This document shows positions 23,743 through 31,744 of a DNA stretch of 46,613 nucleotides, piece after piece. The notes beneath the pieces are model-generated. The model saw only the letters and a program-made list of their open reading frames with translations, did no database searches and was not told the DNA's origin. The DNA comes from an uncultured Clostridia bacterium (GTDB taxonomy: Bacteria > Bacillota > Clostridia > Oscillospirales > Oscillospiraceae), in the NCBI GenBank assembly GCA_945875335.1, contig CAMCKD010000005.1, positions 1 to 46,613 of the forward strand. Reading direction: 5' to 3'. The stretch's first letter is position 1; every line of letters starts with the position of its first letter. The position numbers and the translations under genes are program-made.

Positions 23743-24280
23743 TTTTCTTGATCTCAGAGCAGTTTTTCTGCTCTGAGTTTTTTACATTTCGGGTAAGATT
23801 GCGATGATGGCATTTCCTCAAACTCCTTCAAATCAATTCTTTTTTTGGACGTAAAAACAGATTTGTCGGAGGTGGACGGGCATAAGTCGGAGCATATGCC
23901 CACATTCGACGATAATCGATGATTTTCGACAATAAAAAAAGGCCTGAAGTACATACCGGACGTAAACAGTACATACTCCAGGGCGTATTTCTCAAAATTA
24001 TTTGTCTGCTGCATTGCATGAAATGCTCAGAACGAAAAAATCATTTCTGCATCTGCGATGGTTGCCTGATGCGCGAATGAACTTGCCGTTTTATGAGTAC
24101 GGGTCCCAGACCCCAGGGCTTCGTCTTCTTACTGGATGATGTCCTGGGGATTTTGCGCTTTGAAATGCGTGTCTGTAAACTCGTTTTTTGTGTGGGTACT
24201 CATTTGGAAACGGGCTAGAATTCCAAAGGGATGGCTTAAGAGTGACTTGAACGGATTTCTGTTTTTTGTGTGATTTTTTA
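23743..24280. other. AT-rich, gene-poor stretch downstream of tRNA-Leu
   Basis: The base composition here is clearly more AT-rich than in the flanking genes. Two minus-strand open frames (about 86 codons at 23754-24014 and 68 at 24091-24297) have no convincing ribosome site and no family I recognise. They could be remnants of genes from an element integrated at the tRNA. GAGCAGTTTTTCTGCTC with a T-rich tail just after the tRNA (about 23757-23782) could be its terminator. I see no repeat, RNA gene or intact CDS in the rest. Confidence 0.4.
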
Positions 24281-24291
24281 ATTGACAGTGG

Positions 24292-24320
24292 TTTCAATGC
24301 AGCCCAGAATTTGCTATAAT
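24292..24320 (+). promoter_or_regulatory. Extended -10 promoter for the VWA/MoxR operon
   Basis: TTTCAA (24292-24297), 17-base spacer, perfect TATAAT (24315-24320) preceded by TGC (extended -10). A nearby TTGACA at 24282-24287 is too far away (27 bases) to pair with this -10. Confidence 0.6.
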
Positions 24321-24351
24321 ACAGGAAATCAGGGAAGGCGTGGGATGGATA

Positions 24352-24738
24352 ATGGTGCTGACCACAGAGGTTCAGAGAATCGAGACGGAGCTTGCCCGTT
24401 CCAAGATAACAGCGGAGGCACTGGTGCGGAAATTTCAGTCGGCAAGCAGAGCGGATGTGAAGCTGGCCTGTGCGCTGTATGGCTATTTCGGAGCAGGGAA
24501 AGAGGATGTTTACTTACAGTATCTGATGAACAGGATTCGGCCTGCGGTTACGGAGCTGATTCTTTCCGGGCGGGTATCCCAGCTTGCGGAATTGGAGGAA
24601 AAAGGCGCTTTCACCGCAGAGCTGACAGACAGCTTCCTGGAAACGGCCATTTCCGCAGGTGCACAGGAGGCCACCGTGTGGCTGCTGCAATTAAAGGAAA
24701 GACGTTTCGGATTCCCGGACAGGGATTTCTCCTTGTAA
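24352..24738 (+). CDS. Small helical protein of unknown function, first gene of VWA/MoxR operon
   Basis: 128 residues from ATG 24352 (132 if GTG 24340 is used). I do not recognise a family. It is predicted to be all helical, with repeated short amphipathic helices (VKLACALYGYFGAGKEDVYLQYLMNRI, then VSQLAELEEKGAFTAELTDSFLETAISAGAQEATVWLLQLKE), reminiscent of ankyrin-like helix pairs. No signal peptide, membrane helix or cysteine motif. A promoter lies just upstream and the VWA gene begins one base after the stop codon, so it is likely made together with, and may regulate or bridge, the VWA-AAA pair. Confidence 0.7.
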   Translation: MVLTTEVQRIETELARSKITAEALVRKFQSASRADVKLACALYGYFGAGKEDVYLQYLMNRIRPAVTELILSGRVSQLAELEEKGAFTAELTDSFLETAISAGAQEATVWLLQLKERRFGFPDRDFSL

Positions 24739-24739
24739 T

Positions 24740-25957
24740 ATGGATAAGCAGACACTGATTCATGACCTGCTGACCGTATGCCGCACAGAGCTCTGCCAGC
24801 TGTATCCCGGGTTGAACCTCGCTTTTGCATGGCTACCGTACCAACCGTCTCATGAGATTCCCTTTGGGACGGACGGCATCCGGCTGTATGCCTCGGAAGC
24901 CATTTTGTCTATCTATGCCGCTTCTCCCGCGGCCCTTCGCAGGGGCCTCCTGCACACGCTTCTGCACTGCCTGTATCTTCATATTTTCCCACCCCGGGGA
25001 GTGAACCCGACGCTGTGGGAGCTTGCCTGCGATGTGCTGGTGGAAAGGCAGATCACAGCCCTTTCCCAGCCCCGGCTGGAAACAGAGGTGCCCATTCGCA
25101 CCCAGGTTCTTGCGCAGCTGCCGGAGGGGGAACAGTCCCCTTACGAAATGATGGAGCACATCCAAAAGCTCCCTTACTCAAAAGAAGAACTGACACAGGC
25201 GTTCCGCTTTGATGACCATCGGCTCTGGTGGGAGGTCAGGTCTCCGGAACTGATTCAAAAATGGCGGTCTGCCCAGTCCGGCAGCGGTGCCTTTGGGCAG
25301 GGAACAAGAGGAACCTCCACGGACGGGGAGTGGGGAGAATTCACCCTATTGCAGCCGGAGCCCAGAGATTATCGCCCGTATCTGCGAAAATACATGGTGC
25401 CCGGGGAGGAAATGGAGCTGGATGCGGAAAGCTTTGACTATATTTACTACGACCTGGGAATGCGGCAGTACGGGAATCTTCCCCTGCTGGAACCGCTGGA
25501 GTATCGGGAAGTGTGGAGGCTGGATGAACTGGTCATTGCCATCGACACCTCATCCTCCTGCGATGAGGAAACAGTGAGCCGCTTTCTGCGGGAGGCCTAC
25601 GCCATCCTGACGGCTCAGGAAAACTTCTTCCGCAGGATGAATGTGATTTTCTTCCAGTGCGATTGCTGCTTGCAGGATATGGCCAGAATCCGCTCCCGGG
25701 AGGAATGGCTGAATTATGCCTGGAATGTGAAAATCCATGGCCGGGGCGGTACGGATTTCCGTCCGGTATTCCGGGAGATCGAGCGTCTCCGAAAAGAGGG
25801 CATTCTGAAAAAACCAAGGGCATTGCTGTATTTTACGGATGGGGATGGTGCGTATCCCTCTGAGCCGCCGGACTATGAGACGGTTTTCATTTTGGCGGGA
25901 AAGACGATTCACCCGGAGCTTCTGCCCCCCTGGGCGGTGATCAAGGAGGTTTTATGA
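24740..25957 (+). CDS. VWA-like protein with a degenerate metallopeptidase-like N-terminus (DUF2201 type)
   Basis: 405 residues. The N-terminal region contains LRRGLLHTLLHCLYLHI with H72 and H76 spaced as in an HExxH zinc motif, but the Glu is replaced by Thr, followed by LWELACDVLVERQI. This matches the helical domain of DUF2201-type proteins, here without the catalytic Glu. The C-terminal VWA domain has an intact MIDAS metal site: DTSSS at 269-273, GGTD at 336-339 and FTDGDG at 365-370. MoxR AAA+ ATPases typically act with such VWA proteins as chelatase-like chaperones for metal insertion or complex assembly. The stop overlaps the AAA gene start by four bases (ATGA). Confidence 0.85.
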   Translation: MDKQTLIHDLLTVCRTELCQLYPGLNLAFAWLPYQPSHEIPFGTDGIRLYASEAILSIYAASPAALRRGLLHTLLHCLYLHIFPPRGVNPTLWELACDVLVERQITALSQPRLETEVPIRTQVLAQLPEGEQSPYEMMEHIQKLPYSKEELTQAFRFDDHRLWWEVRSPELIQKWRSAQSGSGAFGQGTRGTSTDGEWGEFTLLQPEPRDYRPYLRKYMVPGEEMELDAESFDYIYYDLGMRQYGNLPLLEPLEYREVWRLDELVIAIDTSSSCDEETVSRFLREAYAILTAQENFFRRMNVIFFQCDCCLQDMARIRSREEWLNYAWNVKIHGRGGTDFRPVFREIERLRKEGILKKPRALLYFTDGDGAYPSEPPDYETVFILAGKTIHPELLPPWAVIKEVL

Positions 25958-27459
25958 ACATTCAGGAAGCAAAACAGGAGATAGAAAATACTCTTCGTGC
26001 CTATCTGCGTAAGGATGAAGGAGGAAATTATCTGTTTCCCACCGTCCGCCAGAGGCCGATCCTGCTAATGGGCCCTCCCGGCATCGGAAAAACGGCCATC
26101 ATGGAACAGATTGCCCAGCAGCTGCACATCGGTCTGGTTTCCTACACCATGACCCATCACACCCGCCAGAGTGCCATCGGCCTGCCCCAGATCAACCAGC
26201 AGACCTATGGGACCGAAACGGTCTCCGTGACCCGATATACCATGAGCGAGATCATTGCATCGGTTTATGACACCATGGAGCGAACCCACTGCCGGGAGGG
26301 AATTTTGTTCCTGGACGAAATCAACTGCGTCTCGGATACCCTGGCGCCCACCATGCTGCAGTTTTTGCAGAACAAAACCTTCGGCACCCACGCCCTTCCC
26401 CGAGGGTGGATCATTGTGGCGGCGGGCAACCCGGCGGAGTATAATAAATCCGTACGGGAGTTTGATATTGTGACTCTGGATCGAATCCGAACCATCGAAG
26501 TGACCCCCAATGTGGAGGTGTTCCTGCAATACGGCTGCCAGCAGGGGCTTCACGGGGCAGTTCAATCCTATCTGCGGCTGCACCCGGAACGGTTTTACCA
26601 TGTGAGCCGCCAGGAAAACCGGCTTTTTTATGTGACAGCCCGGGGGTGGGAGGATTTGTCGGCGCTTCTGGAGAGCTACGAGAAGCTGGGCATCCCGGTG
26701 GCGGAGGAAGTGATTTCCGAGTATCTATGCCTGCCGGAAACATCCCGGGAATTTTCTGCCTATTACAGTCTTTATCGAAAGTACGGAAGTGACTACTGCA
26801 TCCCGGAAATCCTGTCCGGGGAAATTTCTGGGGAGGCGTATCGGGAAAAATGCGCCCTGGCAGCTGCCGGGGATTTCGTGGAGCGCTTTGCAGTGACAGA
26901 AATGGTACTCCACCGCCTGCGGGAAGCTTGCGGGAAATTCAGCCGTATGGAGGAAGAGACGGTTCTGCTCCACGAAGCGCTGAAAACCTATTTCGCCCAA
27001 AAGGAGGACTTTACGGAGTACCTGACCAAGCGTCGGGAAGCGGTGCAGACCAAACAGAAATTCTCCCTGCTCACCGATGGGGAGCTCCGCAGAGAAGAAA
27101 CGGTGCTTTCGCAGCTGGAGGAAATGGCGCTGGAATTGAAAAAGAAACGCCTGACCGCGCCGGAGGAAATAAAAGAACACCTCCGCAGCTGCTTTGAGAA
27201 ACGGCTGACCGCTCGCAATGGGCAGGTTCAGAAAGTGAGCCGGATGCTTGAAAATGGGATCAAATGGCTGCGGGACAGCCTTGGAAACGGCCAGGAACTA
27301 ACAGCCCTCCTTTCCGGGATGACCGCCAGCCCTGCCATTATGACCTTTATCGCCCGGCATAATTGCCCGGAGTATCTGAAAGAATGCGGACGGCTGCAGA
27401 TTCGGCTGAAGGAGGAAACGCTTCGGCAAGAATGCGAAAGCACCATATTGCTGCGTTAA
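25954..27459 (+). CDS. MoxR-type AAA+ ATPase
   Basis: 501 residues. Walker A GPPGIGKT (40-47), Walker B ILFLDEIN (117-124), sensor 1 AAGNP (156-160) and an arginine-bearing VTLDRIRTIEV stretch (about 173-183) identify an AAA+ ATPase of the MoxR/midasin side. The HHTRQSAIGLPQ loop after beta-2 is typical of MoxR proteins that act on VWA partners. The last 200 residues are a long helical, charged region beyond the usual lid (KKKRLTAPEEIKEHL…), unlike the shorter classical MoxR (about 320 residues). Translationally coupled to the VWA gene. The client is not evident; the neighbouring corrinoid-protein activator gene is on the other strand. Confidence 0.88.
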   Translation: MNIQEAKQEIENTLRAYLRKDEGGNYLFPTVRQRPILLMGPPGIGKTAIMEQIAQQLHIGLVSYTMTHHTRQSAIGLPQINQQTYGTETVSVTRYTMSEIIASVYDTMERTHCREGILFLDEINCVSDTLAPTMLQFLQNKTFGTHALPRGWIIVAAGNPAEYNKSVREFDIVTLDRIRTIEVTPNVEVFLQYGCQQGLHGAVQSYLRLHPERFYHVSRQENRLFYVTARGWEDLSALLESYEKLGIPVAEEVISEYLCLPETSREFSAYYSLYRKYGSDYCIPEILSGEISGEAYREKCALAAAGDFVERFAVTEMVLHRLREACGKFSRMEEETVLLHEALKTYFAQKEDFTEYLTKRREAVQTKQKFSLLTDGELRREETVLSQLEEMALELKKKRLTAPEEIKEHLRSCFEKRLTARNGQVQKVSRMLENGIKWLRDSLGNGQELTALLSGMTASPAIMTFIARHNCPEYLKECGRLQIRLKEETLRQECESTILLR

Positions 27460-27483
27460 CCGATAAACACATAAATGAAAATG

Positions 27484-27515
27484 ATACCTGCGATAAATCC
27501 AATCGCAGGTATCTT
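27484..27515 (+). terminator. Hairpin terminator after the MoxR-type gene
   Basis: GATACCTGCGAT and ATCGCAGGTATC form a perfect 12-base stem around a short AAATCCA loop, followed by TTTTCTCTTC. It lies 23 bases past the AAA gene stop and could also serve the converging minus-strand gene. Confidence 0.75.
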
Positions 27516-27591
27516 TTCTCTTCATTGGTATACATCGCTTTTTATAGGGCGCTTGATTACACGGGGAATCAGAAGCCGCTGCTTCACAGTC

Positions 27592-29517
27592 TTATGCCTG
27601 AATGCTGTTGGGAAACAGTCTGCTGTCCGTGTGGGGAATGAAGCAGGCGGCAACAAAAGAATCCATATATCCTGGATGGGTGCTCAGCTCCAGATAGGTC
27701 ATATTGGCTGCGACCTCCGAACACTTGGCGGTGGCTTCATCGCTCATGACCATGGCGTAGGCACCGGTAAGCGAGGAATTGCCGATGTATTGGAATTTCT
27801 CCAGTTCCACATCCGGGAACATTCCGATATTCACGGCGTTTTTCATGTTGATCCCAGAGCCGATGCCGCCTGCGACATAGACCTTATCGATCATATCCAC
27901 GGTCATGTCCACGCTTTGCAGAAGGGTATCAATGGCGGAGAAGATGGCGCCCTTTGCCCGGATGAAGTTGTCGATGTCCACCTCGTTGATGGAAACCTCC
28001 CGGCCTGTTTCGGATTCTTCAGCAGCAGCGATTACATAGCGGCCCATGTTATGGGCGTCCCGCTTTACCCGACTGCCCTCCCGGATAAACAGGCCCTTGG
28101 CGTTGATAATGCGACAGCGGTACAGCTCGGAGATAATATCGATGATGCCGGAGCCACAGATACCCACCGGTTTCTGACTGGGATCACCAACAATGGATAG
28201 GATGGGTTCCATGGTCTCGTCGTTAATGGTGCAGGCCTCAATGGCACCGTCCGTAGCTCGCATACCGCAGGAAATATCTCCTCCCTCAAAAGCAGGGCCA
28301 GCGGAACAGGCACAGGACATGAGAAAATCCCGATTGCCGAACACGATCTCGCCGTTGGTTCCCAGGTCGATAAATAGGCTCATTTCCTCCTTGTCCCAGA
28401 TCAGGCTGGCCAGTGTACCGGCGGTAATATCCCCGCCCACATAGGAGCCAATGTTGGGCGCGATGAGAACCGGGGCCAGGGGATTGGCAGGCAGCTTCAG
28501 GTCTCCGGCCAGCAATCCCTCCCAGCGGAAGAAGCTGGGAATATAGGGGTCCATTCGGACTGGGTTGGCGTCCACACCTACAAACAGATGGTTCATGGTT
28601 GTATTGGCTCCTACGCTGAGCCGCAGGATGCTTCTTGCGTTGATCTCGGCTGATTTGCAAAGGTTGGCTATGATGGGAGTCAAAGTTTCCTTTACAATGG
28701 CATCCTGGAGTTTTTTCCTGCCGCCGGGCTTACTCTGCTCGATGATGCGGTTGATGACATCCGCACCATAACGGATTTGCCCGTTGCCGGAGGAACCTTT
28801 GGCAAGCAGCTTTCCGTTGGTCAAGTCAGTCAGAACCATGGTCACCGTGGTTGTACCGATGTCGATGGCGCAGCCGACAATGGCGGTGTCATCCGGCCCG
28901 CAGACCTCCATGCACCGGAACGCATTGCCGGTCAATTCTCCCTTGACACACACTGTAAAGTCGTACTCTCGGAGCGTGGAAGCCAGCTTTACCATGACAG
29001 GGAAGGGAATTTCCACTTGATCCACACCCAGTGCTTCCTCAACCGCCCAGATCAGCCGCTCTATATCGGGCATGGTATCGTCCAGAGTAGGCTCCGCCAT
29101 GGTCAGCACCACGGCGCGGAAATGATTGGTGAACGGAATTCCACTGGCTTTCAGGCCCGCCTGGGCATTTTCAAAAATGGCAATCTCCTTTGGGCTGGAC
29201 AGGTCGGCGGTTTTCATGCGGCTCTGGTAAGCGGAGGCGATGTCCGGTACCAGAACCGTGCAGTCACCGGACACCTTGGAGCAGCAGCTTAAGCGCCAGC
29301 CTTCTGCCCATTCTTCTTCAGAGATGTGACGGGATTGGATACTGTCCAGACTGCCTTCGATGAGCTTTATCCGGCATTTGCCGCAGGAACCGTTGCCGGA
29401 GCAGGGAGCGTCAATGGCCACATTGGCCCGGCGGGCAGCTTCCAGCAGGTTATCCCCGGTGTTGCAGGTGATAGAGACGGGAGTTCCGCCCTCAATTTTG
29501 AAAATCACTTTGCTCAT
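27592..29517 (-). CDS. RACo-type reductive activator of corrinoid proteins (2Fe-2S plus ASKHA domain)
   Basis: 641 residues. The N-terminal ferredoxin-like domain (about 1-95) has C39-x5-C45-x2-C48 and C78/C79, a plant-type 2Fe-2S pattern. A linker leads to a middle region and then an actin-like ATPase (ASKHA) fold with AIDIGTTTVTMVLTDL near 217, LFIDLGTNGEIV, ACSAGPAFEGG and VAGGIGSG. This is the layout of RACo/DUF4445 proteins, which use ATP to drive reduction of inactive Co(II) to Co(I) in corrinoid methyl-transfer proteins. No corrinoid protein or methyltransferase gene is in the window, so its partner is elsewhere. RBS AAAGGAGCTCC precedes ATG 29517. It fits with the cobalamin genes to the right. 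Confidence 0.9.
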   Translation of the reverse strand: MSKVIFKIEGGTPVSITCNTGDNLLEAARRANVAIDAPCSGNGSCGKCRIKLIEGSLDSIQSRHISEEEWAEGWRLSCCSKVSGDCTVLVPDIASAYQSRMKTADLSSPKEIAIFENAQAGLKASGIPFTNHFRAVVLTMAEPTLDDTMPDIERLIWAVEEALGVDQVEIPFPVMVKLASTLREYDFTVCVKGELTGNAFRCMEVCGPDDTAIVGCAIDIGTTTVTMVLTDLTNGKLLAKGSSGNGQIRYGADVINRIIEQSKPGGRKKLQDAIVKETLTPIIANLCKSAEINARSILRLSVGANTTMNHLFVGVDANPVRMDPYIPSFFRWEGLLAGDLKLPANPLAPVLIAPNIGSYVGGDITAGTLASLIWDKEEMSLFIDLGTNGEIVFGNRDFLMSCACSAGPAFEGGDISCGMRATDGAIEACTINDETMEPILSIVGDPSQKPVGICGSGIIDIISELYRCRIINAKGLFIREGSRVKRDAHNMGRYVIAAAEESETGREVSINEVDIDNFIRAKGAIFSAIDTLLQSVDMTVDMIDKVYVAGGIGSGINMKNAVNIGMFPDVELEKFQYIGNSSLTGAYAMVMSDEATAKCSEVAANMTYLELSTHPGYMDSFVAACFIPHTDSRLFPNSIQA

Positions 29518-29628
29518 ATTGGAGCTCCTTTCATTTGGATTTGAATGTTGATTCTCTTGTCAAATGCTTTTAAAAAGAAAGCGAAACCAGGCAAGTGCTA
29601 TTTGGAGATACAGGGTAGAAGAATAAAT

Positions 29629-29653
29629 CGCGGCAGCCTTTTGGACTGCCGCG
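29629..29653 (-). terminator. Hairpin in the gap between cbiK and the RACo-type gene
   Basis: CGCGGCAG / CTGCCGCG, 8-base perfect stem, 9-base loop. Read leftward it is followed by ATTTATTCTTCT, so it could end the cbiK transcript; read rightward it is followed by AACGTTTTT. Confidence 0.5.
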
Positions 29654-29701
29654 AACGTTTTTACGCAACACAAATACACAGGAGAGAGCCCCTGCGTTTT
29701 G

Positions 29702-29857
29702 ATACTATTATCTGACTGAAAGCTCACAAAGATTTCCGAGGATGATTTGCGCAAAACAAGGCGACGTGCAGCCGGGCTGACGCCCTGCAAAGACGACAAC
29801 GCGGTTTTGCACAAATCAGGCCGGAAAGATTGTGAGGTTTTAGCCAGATAATAGTAT
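29702..29857. repeat. MITE-like element with ATACTATTATCTG ends (type D)
   Basis: 156 bases bounded by ATACTATTATCTG (29702-29714) and its exact reverse complement CAGATAATAGTAT (29845-29857). Further internal inverted similarity is visible (CTCACAA/TTGTGAG, GATTTGCGCAAAAC/GTTTTGCACAAATC). Only one copy is in the window. It accounts for much of the 558-base gap between the RACo-type gene and cbiK; a 135-codon open frame across it is not a gene. Confidence 0.85.
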
Positions 29858-30075
29858 GAAATTCTTGTAGTTCTTCTGACTTGTATCTCAAACGAAATTC
29901 GTTCCTGCCTTCTCAGGTCTCCCCAATGACCGGCTTCCGCCGACGGAGCGAATTTCTCGATACTCACAGCACCGTTTTCGTGCGGGGCTTTTCACCCACA
30001 TTCCCTTTTTAATCCCCACAGCCGACCTGCGCACCATGGGGCCACAAGAACAATCTATTCACTTGGTTTCCTTTT

Positions 30076-30912
30076 TTACATAACCGCAATGGCTGCTTTT
30101 GCGTGCTTCACAAACAGGTTCTGAACGGCTTCCAGTTCCCCGAGGCCATGCACCTGGCATACCACCTCATAACCGGCGCTTTCAAAGATGTGCTTCCAGG
30201 AGCCCTCTTCCTCACCGGCCATGTCGTTGTTGGCGTGGTCCCCGGCGACGATCATCATTGGCTGCAAAAGCACACGTTTGTAATTCCCGGCCTTCACCAG
30301 GGACAAAACCTTATCCACAGTGGGGGCGGCCTCTACGGTGCCGATGAAATAATTGTTTCTGCCGCTGTCCGTCAGCTGCTGCATTCTTTCGTACACTTTG
30401 TTGGCGGCGGCTTCCGTGCCGTGGCCCATAAAGCAGATGGCGGTTTTTTCATCGTCATAGGCGGCGACGGATGCAGCCAGGGCATCGGCAACGATCTGGA
30501 AATCCTCATCAGAGGTCAACAGCGGGGTCCCAATGGAAAGGGAAAGGAAAGCATCCTGATACCGGGCGGCCTGCTTGACCAGTTTCTGATACTCAAAGCC
30601 ATCCATGATATGCGTTGGCTGAATGACCAGGTTTTTCACCCCATTGGATACGGCCCGGTCCAAAGCCTGGGTAACATTGTCGATGGAGATCCCGTCCCGA
30701 CGCTTCAGATGGTTGATGATCATTTGGCTGGTAAAGCTCCTGCGAAGATCGTACCCCGGAAAGGCCCTTTCCAGAGCATCCTCGATGGCTCCGATGGTCC
30801 GGCGGCAGCTGTCAAGATAGCTGGTGCCGAAGCTGACCGCCAGCAGCTCCTTTTCTCCGATACCATCCTGGTTTCTGGGGTTATCCGCCTGATGGATTGT
30901 CTGTGGGTTCAT
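30076..30912 (-). CDS. cbiK: Sirohydrochlorin cobaltochelatase CbiK
   Basis: 278 residues. Class II (ATP-independent) chelatase that inserts Co2+ into sirohydrochlorin or precorrin-2 in early-cobalt (anaerobic) cobalamin synthesis. Metal-site residues are visible: H164 in FMGHGTEAAANKVY and H226 in VAGDHANNDMAGEEEGSWK, matching the two histidines of known CbiK, with a further PTHIMDG (H101). The two-fold alpha/beta halves and length are right for CbiK and longer than CbiX short forms. No signal peptide is visible, unlike some periplasmic CbiKP proteins. RBS AAGGAGG precedes ATG 30912. Transcription starts at 31305-31333 and passes a cobalamin riboswitch and terminator, so the gene should be repressed by cobalamin. 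Confidence 0.95.
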   Translation of the reverse strand: MNPQTIHQADNPRNQDGIGEKELLAVSFGTSYLDSCRRTIGAIEDALERAFPGYDLRRSFTSQMIINHLKRRDGISIDNVTQALDRAVSNGVKNLVIQPTHIMDGFEYQKLVKQAARYQDAFLSLSIGTPLLTSDEDFQIVADALAASVAAYDDEKTAICFMGHGTEAAANKVYERMQQLTDSGRNNYFIGTVEAAPTVDKVLSLVKAGNYKRVLLQPMMIVAGDHANNDMAGEEEGSWKHIFESAGYEVVCQVHGLGELEAVQNLFVKHAKAAIAVM

Positions 30913-30979
30913 TGGTGTTTCCTCCTTCGTTTTGCAATGTAAAAATTACAACAACAAAATCAGGTACGGAAACACGCCG

Positions 30980-31010
30980 AAAAAAAGTGATCATCTGTAA
31001 AGATGACCAC
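30980..31010 (-). terminator. Riboswitch-controlled intrinsic terminator before cbiK
   Basis: On the minus strand, GTGGTCATCT, TTAC loop, AGATGATCAC then seven T residues. It lies between the cobalamin aptamer and the cbiK start codon, the expected position of an expression platform. Confidence 0.88.
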
Positions 31011-31105
31011 GCACAATGACCGCGGGACGCCATTCGGCCCCCCGTGAACACGGTACAATCAATTCCTCGTGATCTGGAACACCTCGACGATGCTCCCGTA
31101 CCAGC

Positions 31106-31293
31106 AATCGGCAGGTCTCCTGACTCGTAAGTCATCACGCACCTTCGTCTTCCCGGCTTTCGCCAGTGACTGTCCTTTTCTGACACAGAGGGTGCGCTCG
31201 TTACATACAGTGACGAGATCGTACAGGCCTTTCACCTGTTTCCCTATTATCCGTTCCATTCCCACAGGAACAAACGGCACCGATTCCTTATTC
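31106..31293 (-). promoter_or_regulatory. Cobalamin riboswitch upstream of cbiK
   Basis: Read on the minus strand, the conserved parts occur in order: GGTGCC near the 5' end, ATAATAGGGAA, ACAGGTGAAAGGCCTGT, GTCACTG, the GGCGAAAGCCGGGAAGACG core, GATGACTTACGAGTCAGGAG and the terminal ACCTGCC. This is the standard B12-element (Cobalamin family) consensus. The terminator at 30980-31010 follows. Confidence 0.95.
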
Positions 31294-31304
31294 AGTTTAT
31301 AAGG

Positions 31305-31333
31305 ATTATATCACACAATCCTTTTCAATGCAA
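31305..31333 (-). promoter_or_regulatory. Promoter for the cbiK leader
   Basis: On the minus strand TTGCAT (31328-31333), 17 bases, TATAAT (31305-31310). Its start site would be a few bases before the cobalamin aptamer. Confidence 0.85.
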
Positions 31334-31355
31334 TACCAATACTTTTCCGACCTAC

Positions 31356-31384
31356 TTGCATTCTTTGCAAGGCCATGCTATAAT
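31356..31384 (+). promoter_or_regulatory. Promoter for the transporter/chelatase operon
   Basis: TTGCAT (31356-31361), 17 bases, TATAAT (31379-31384) with TGC just before the -10. Same hexamers and spacing as the divergent promoter; the two -35 boxes are 22 bases apart. Confidence 0.88.
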
Positions 31385-31407
31385 AGCAAAAAACAATAAC
31401 TACTTTC

Positions 31408-31562
31408 TGAGTGCCCCTTTTTAGAAGGGGATAATAGGGAATCGGGTGGAAATCCCGAGCGATCCGGTCACTGTAAACGGAGAGTTGCGCCGTAGGATGC
31501 CATTGCCCCATGGGTGAGAAGGCACGGCCAGCGCTGACCCGCAAGCCAGGAAACCTGCTCAG
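31408..31562 (+). promoter_or_regulatory. Cobalamin riboswitch upstream of the transporter/chelatase operon
   Basis: Conserved parts in order: AGTGCC, GATAATAGGGAATC, GGGTGGAAATCCCG, CGGTCACTGTAA, a GTGAGAAGGCACGG core and GACCCGCAAGCCAGGAAACCTGC. This matches the Cobalamin riboswitch consensus and lies just behind the promoter at 31356-31384. Confidence 0.95.
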
Positions 31563-31666
31563 AAGGAATGGTGAGGTATCTTCCGCAGAAAGTAGCTCAT
31601 CTGAATCGGCAGCAGGGGAAAAGTCCGTCCGGATTTTTCCTGGTTTTGCGTTGCCTTTTTGGATGG

Positions 31667-31698
31667 CCGCTTTCCATGAATTTGGAAAGCGGTGTTTT
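31667..31698 (+). terminator. Riboswitch-controlled terminator in the operon leader
   Basis: Perfect 9-base stem CCGCTTTCC / GGAAAGCGG (31667-31675 with 31684-31692), then TGTTTTGCT. It lies between the aptamer and the first gene, as expected of an expression platform. Confidence 0.8.
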
Positions 31699-31744
31699 GC
31701 TGCTATGCGGTGATATAAATCAATCAAAAAAGGAGCAACCCAAA

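Noticed and set aside
23754-24014. 86-codon minus-strand ORF after tRNA-Leu
   Set aside because: No ribosome site or recognisable motif, and it lies in an AT-rich region. It may be a gene fragment but cannot be supported as a CDS.
24282-24320. TTGACA at 24282 as the -35 partner of TATAAT at 24315
   Set aside because: The spacing is 27 bases, far outside the workable range. The TTTCAA at 24292 with 17-base spacing and an extended -10 fits better.
29560-29967. 135-codon minus-strand ORF
   Set aside because: Most of it lies within a 156-base element with perfect terminal inverted repeats; no family or ribosome site.
30076-30912. CbiX or a periplasmic CbiK variant
   Set aside because: The length and the GHGTEAA and GDHANNDMAG motifs point to CbiK, and no signal peptide is visible.
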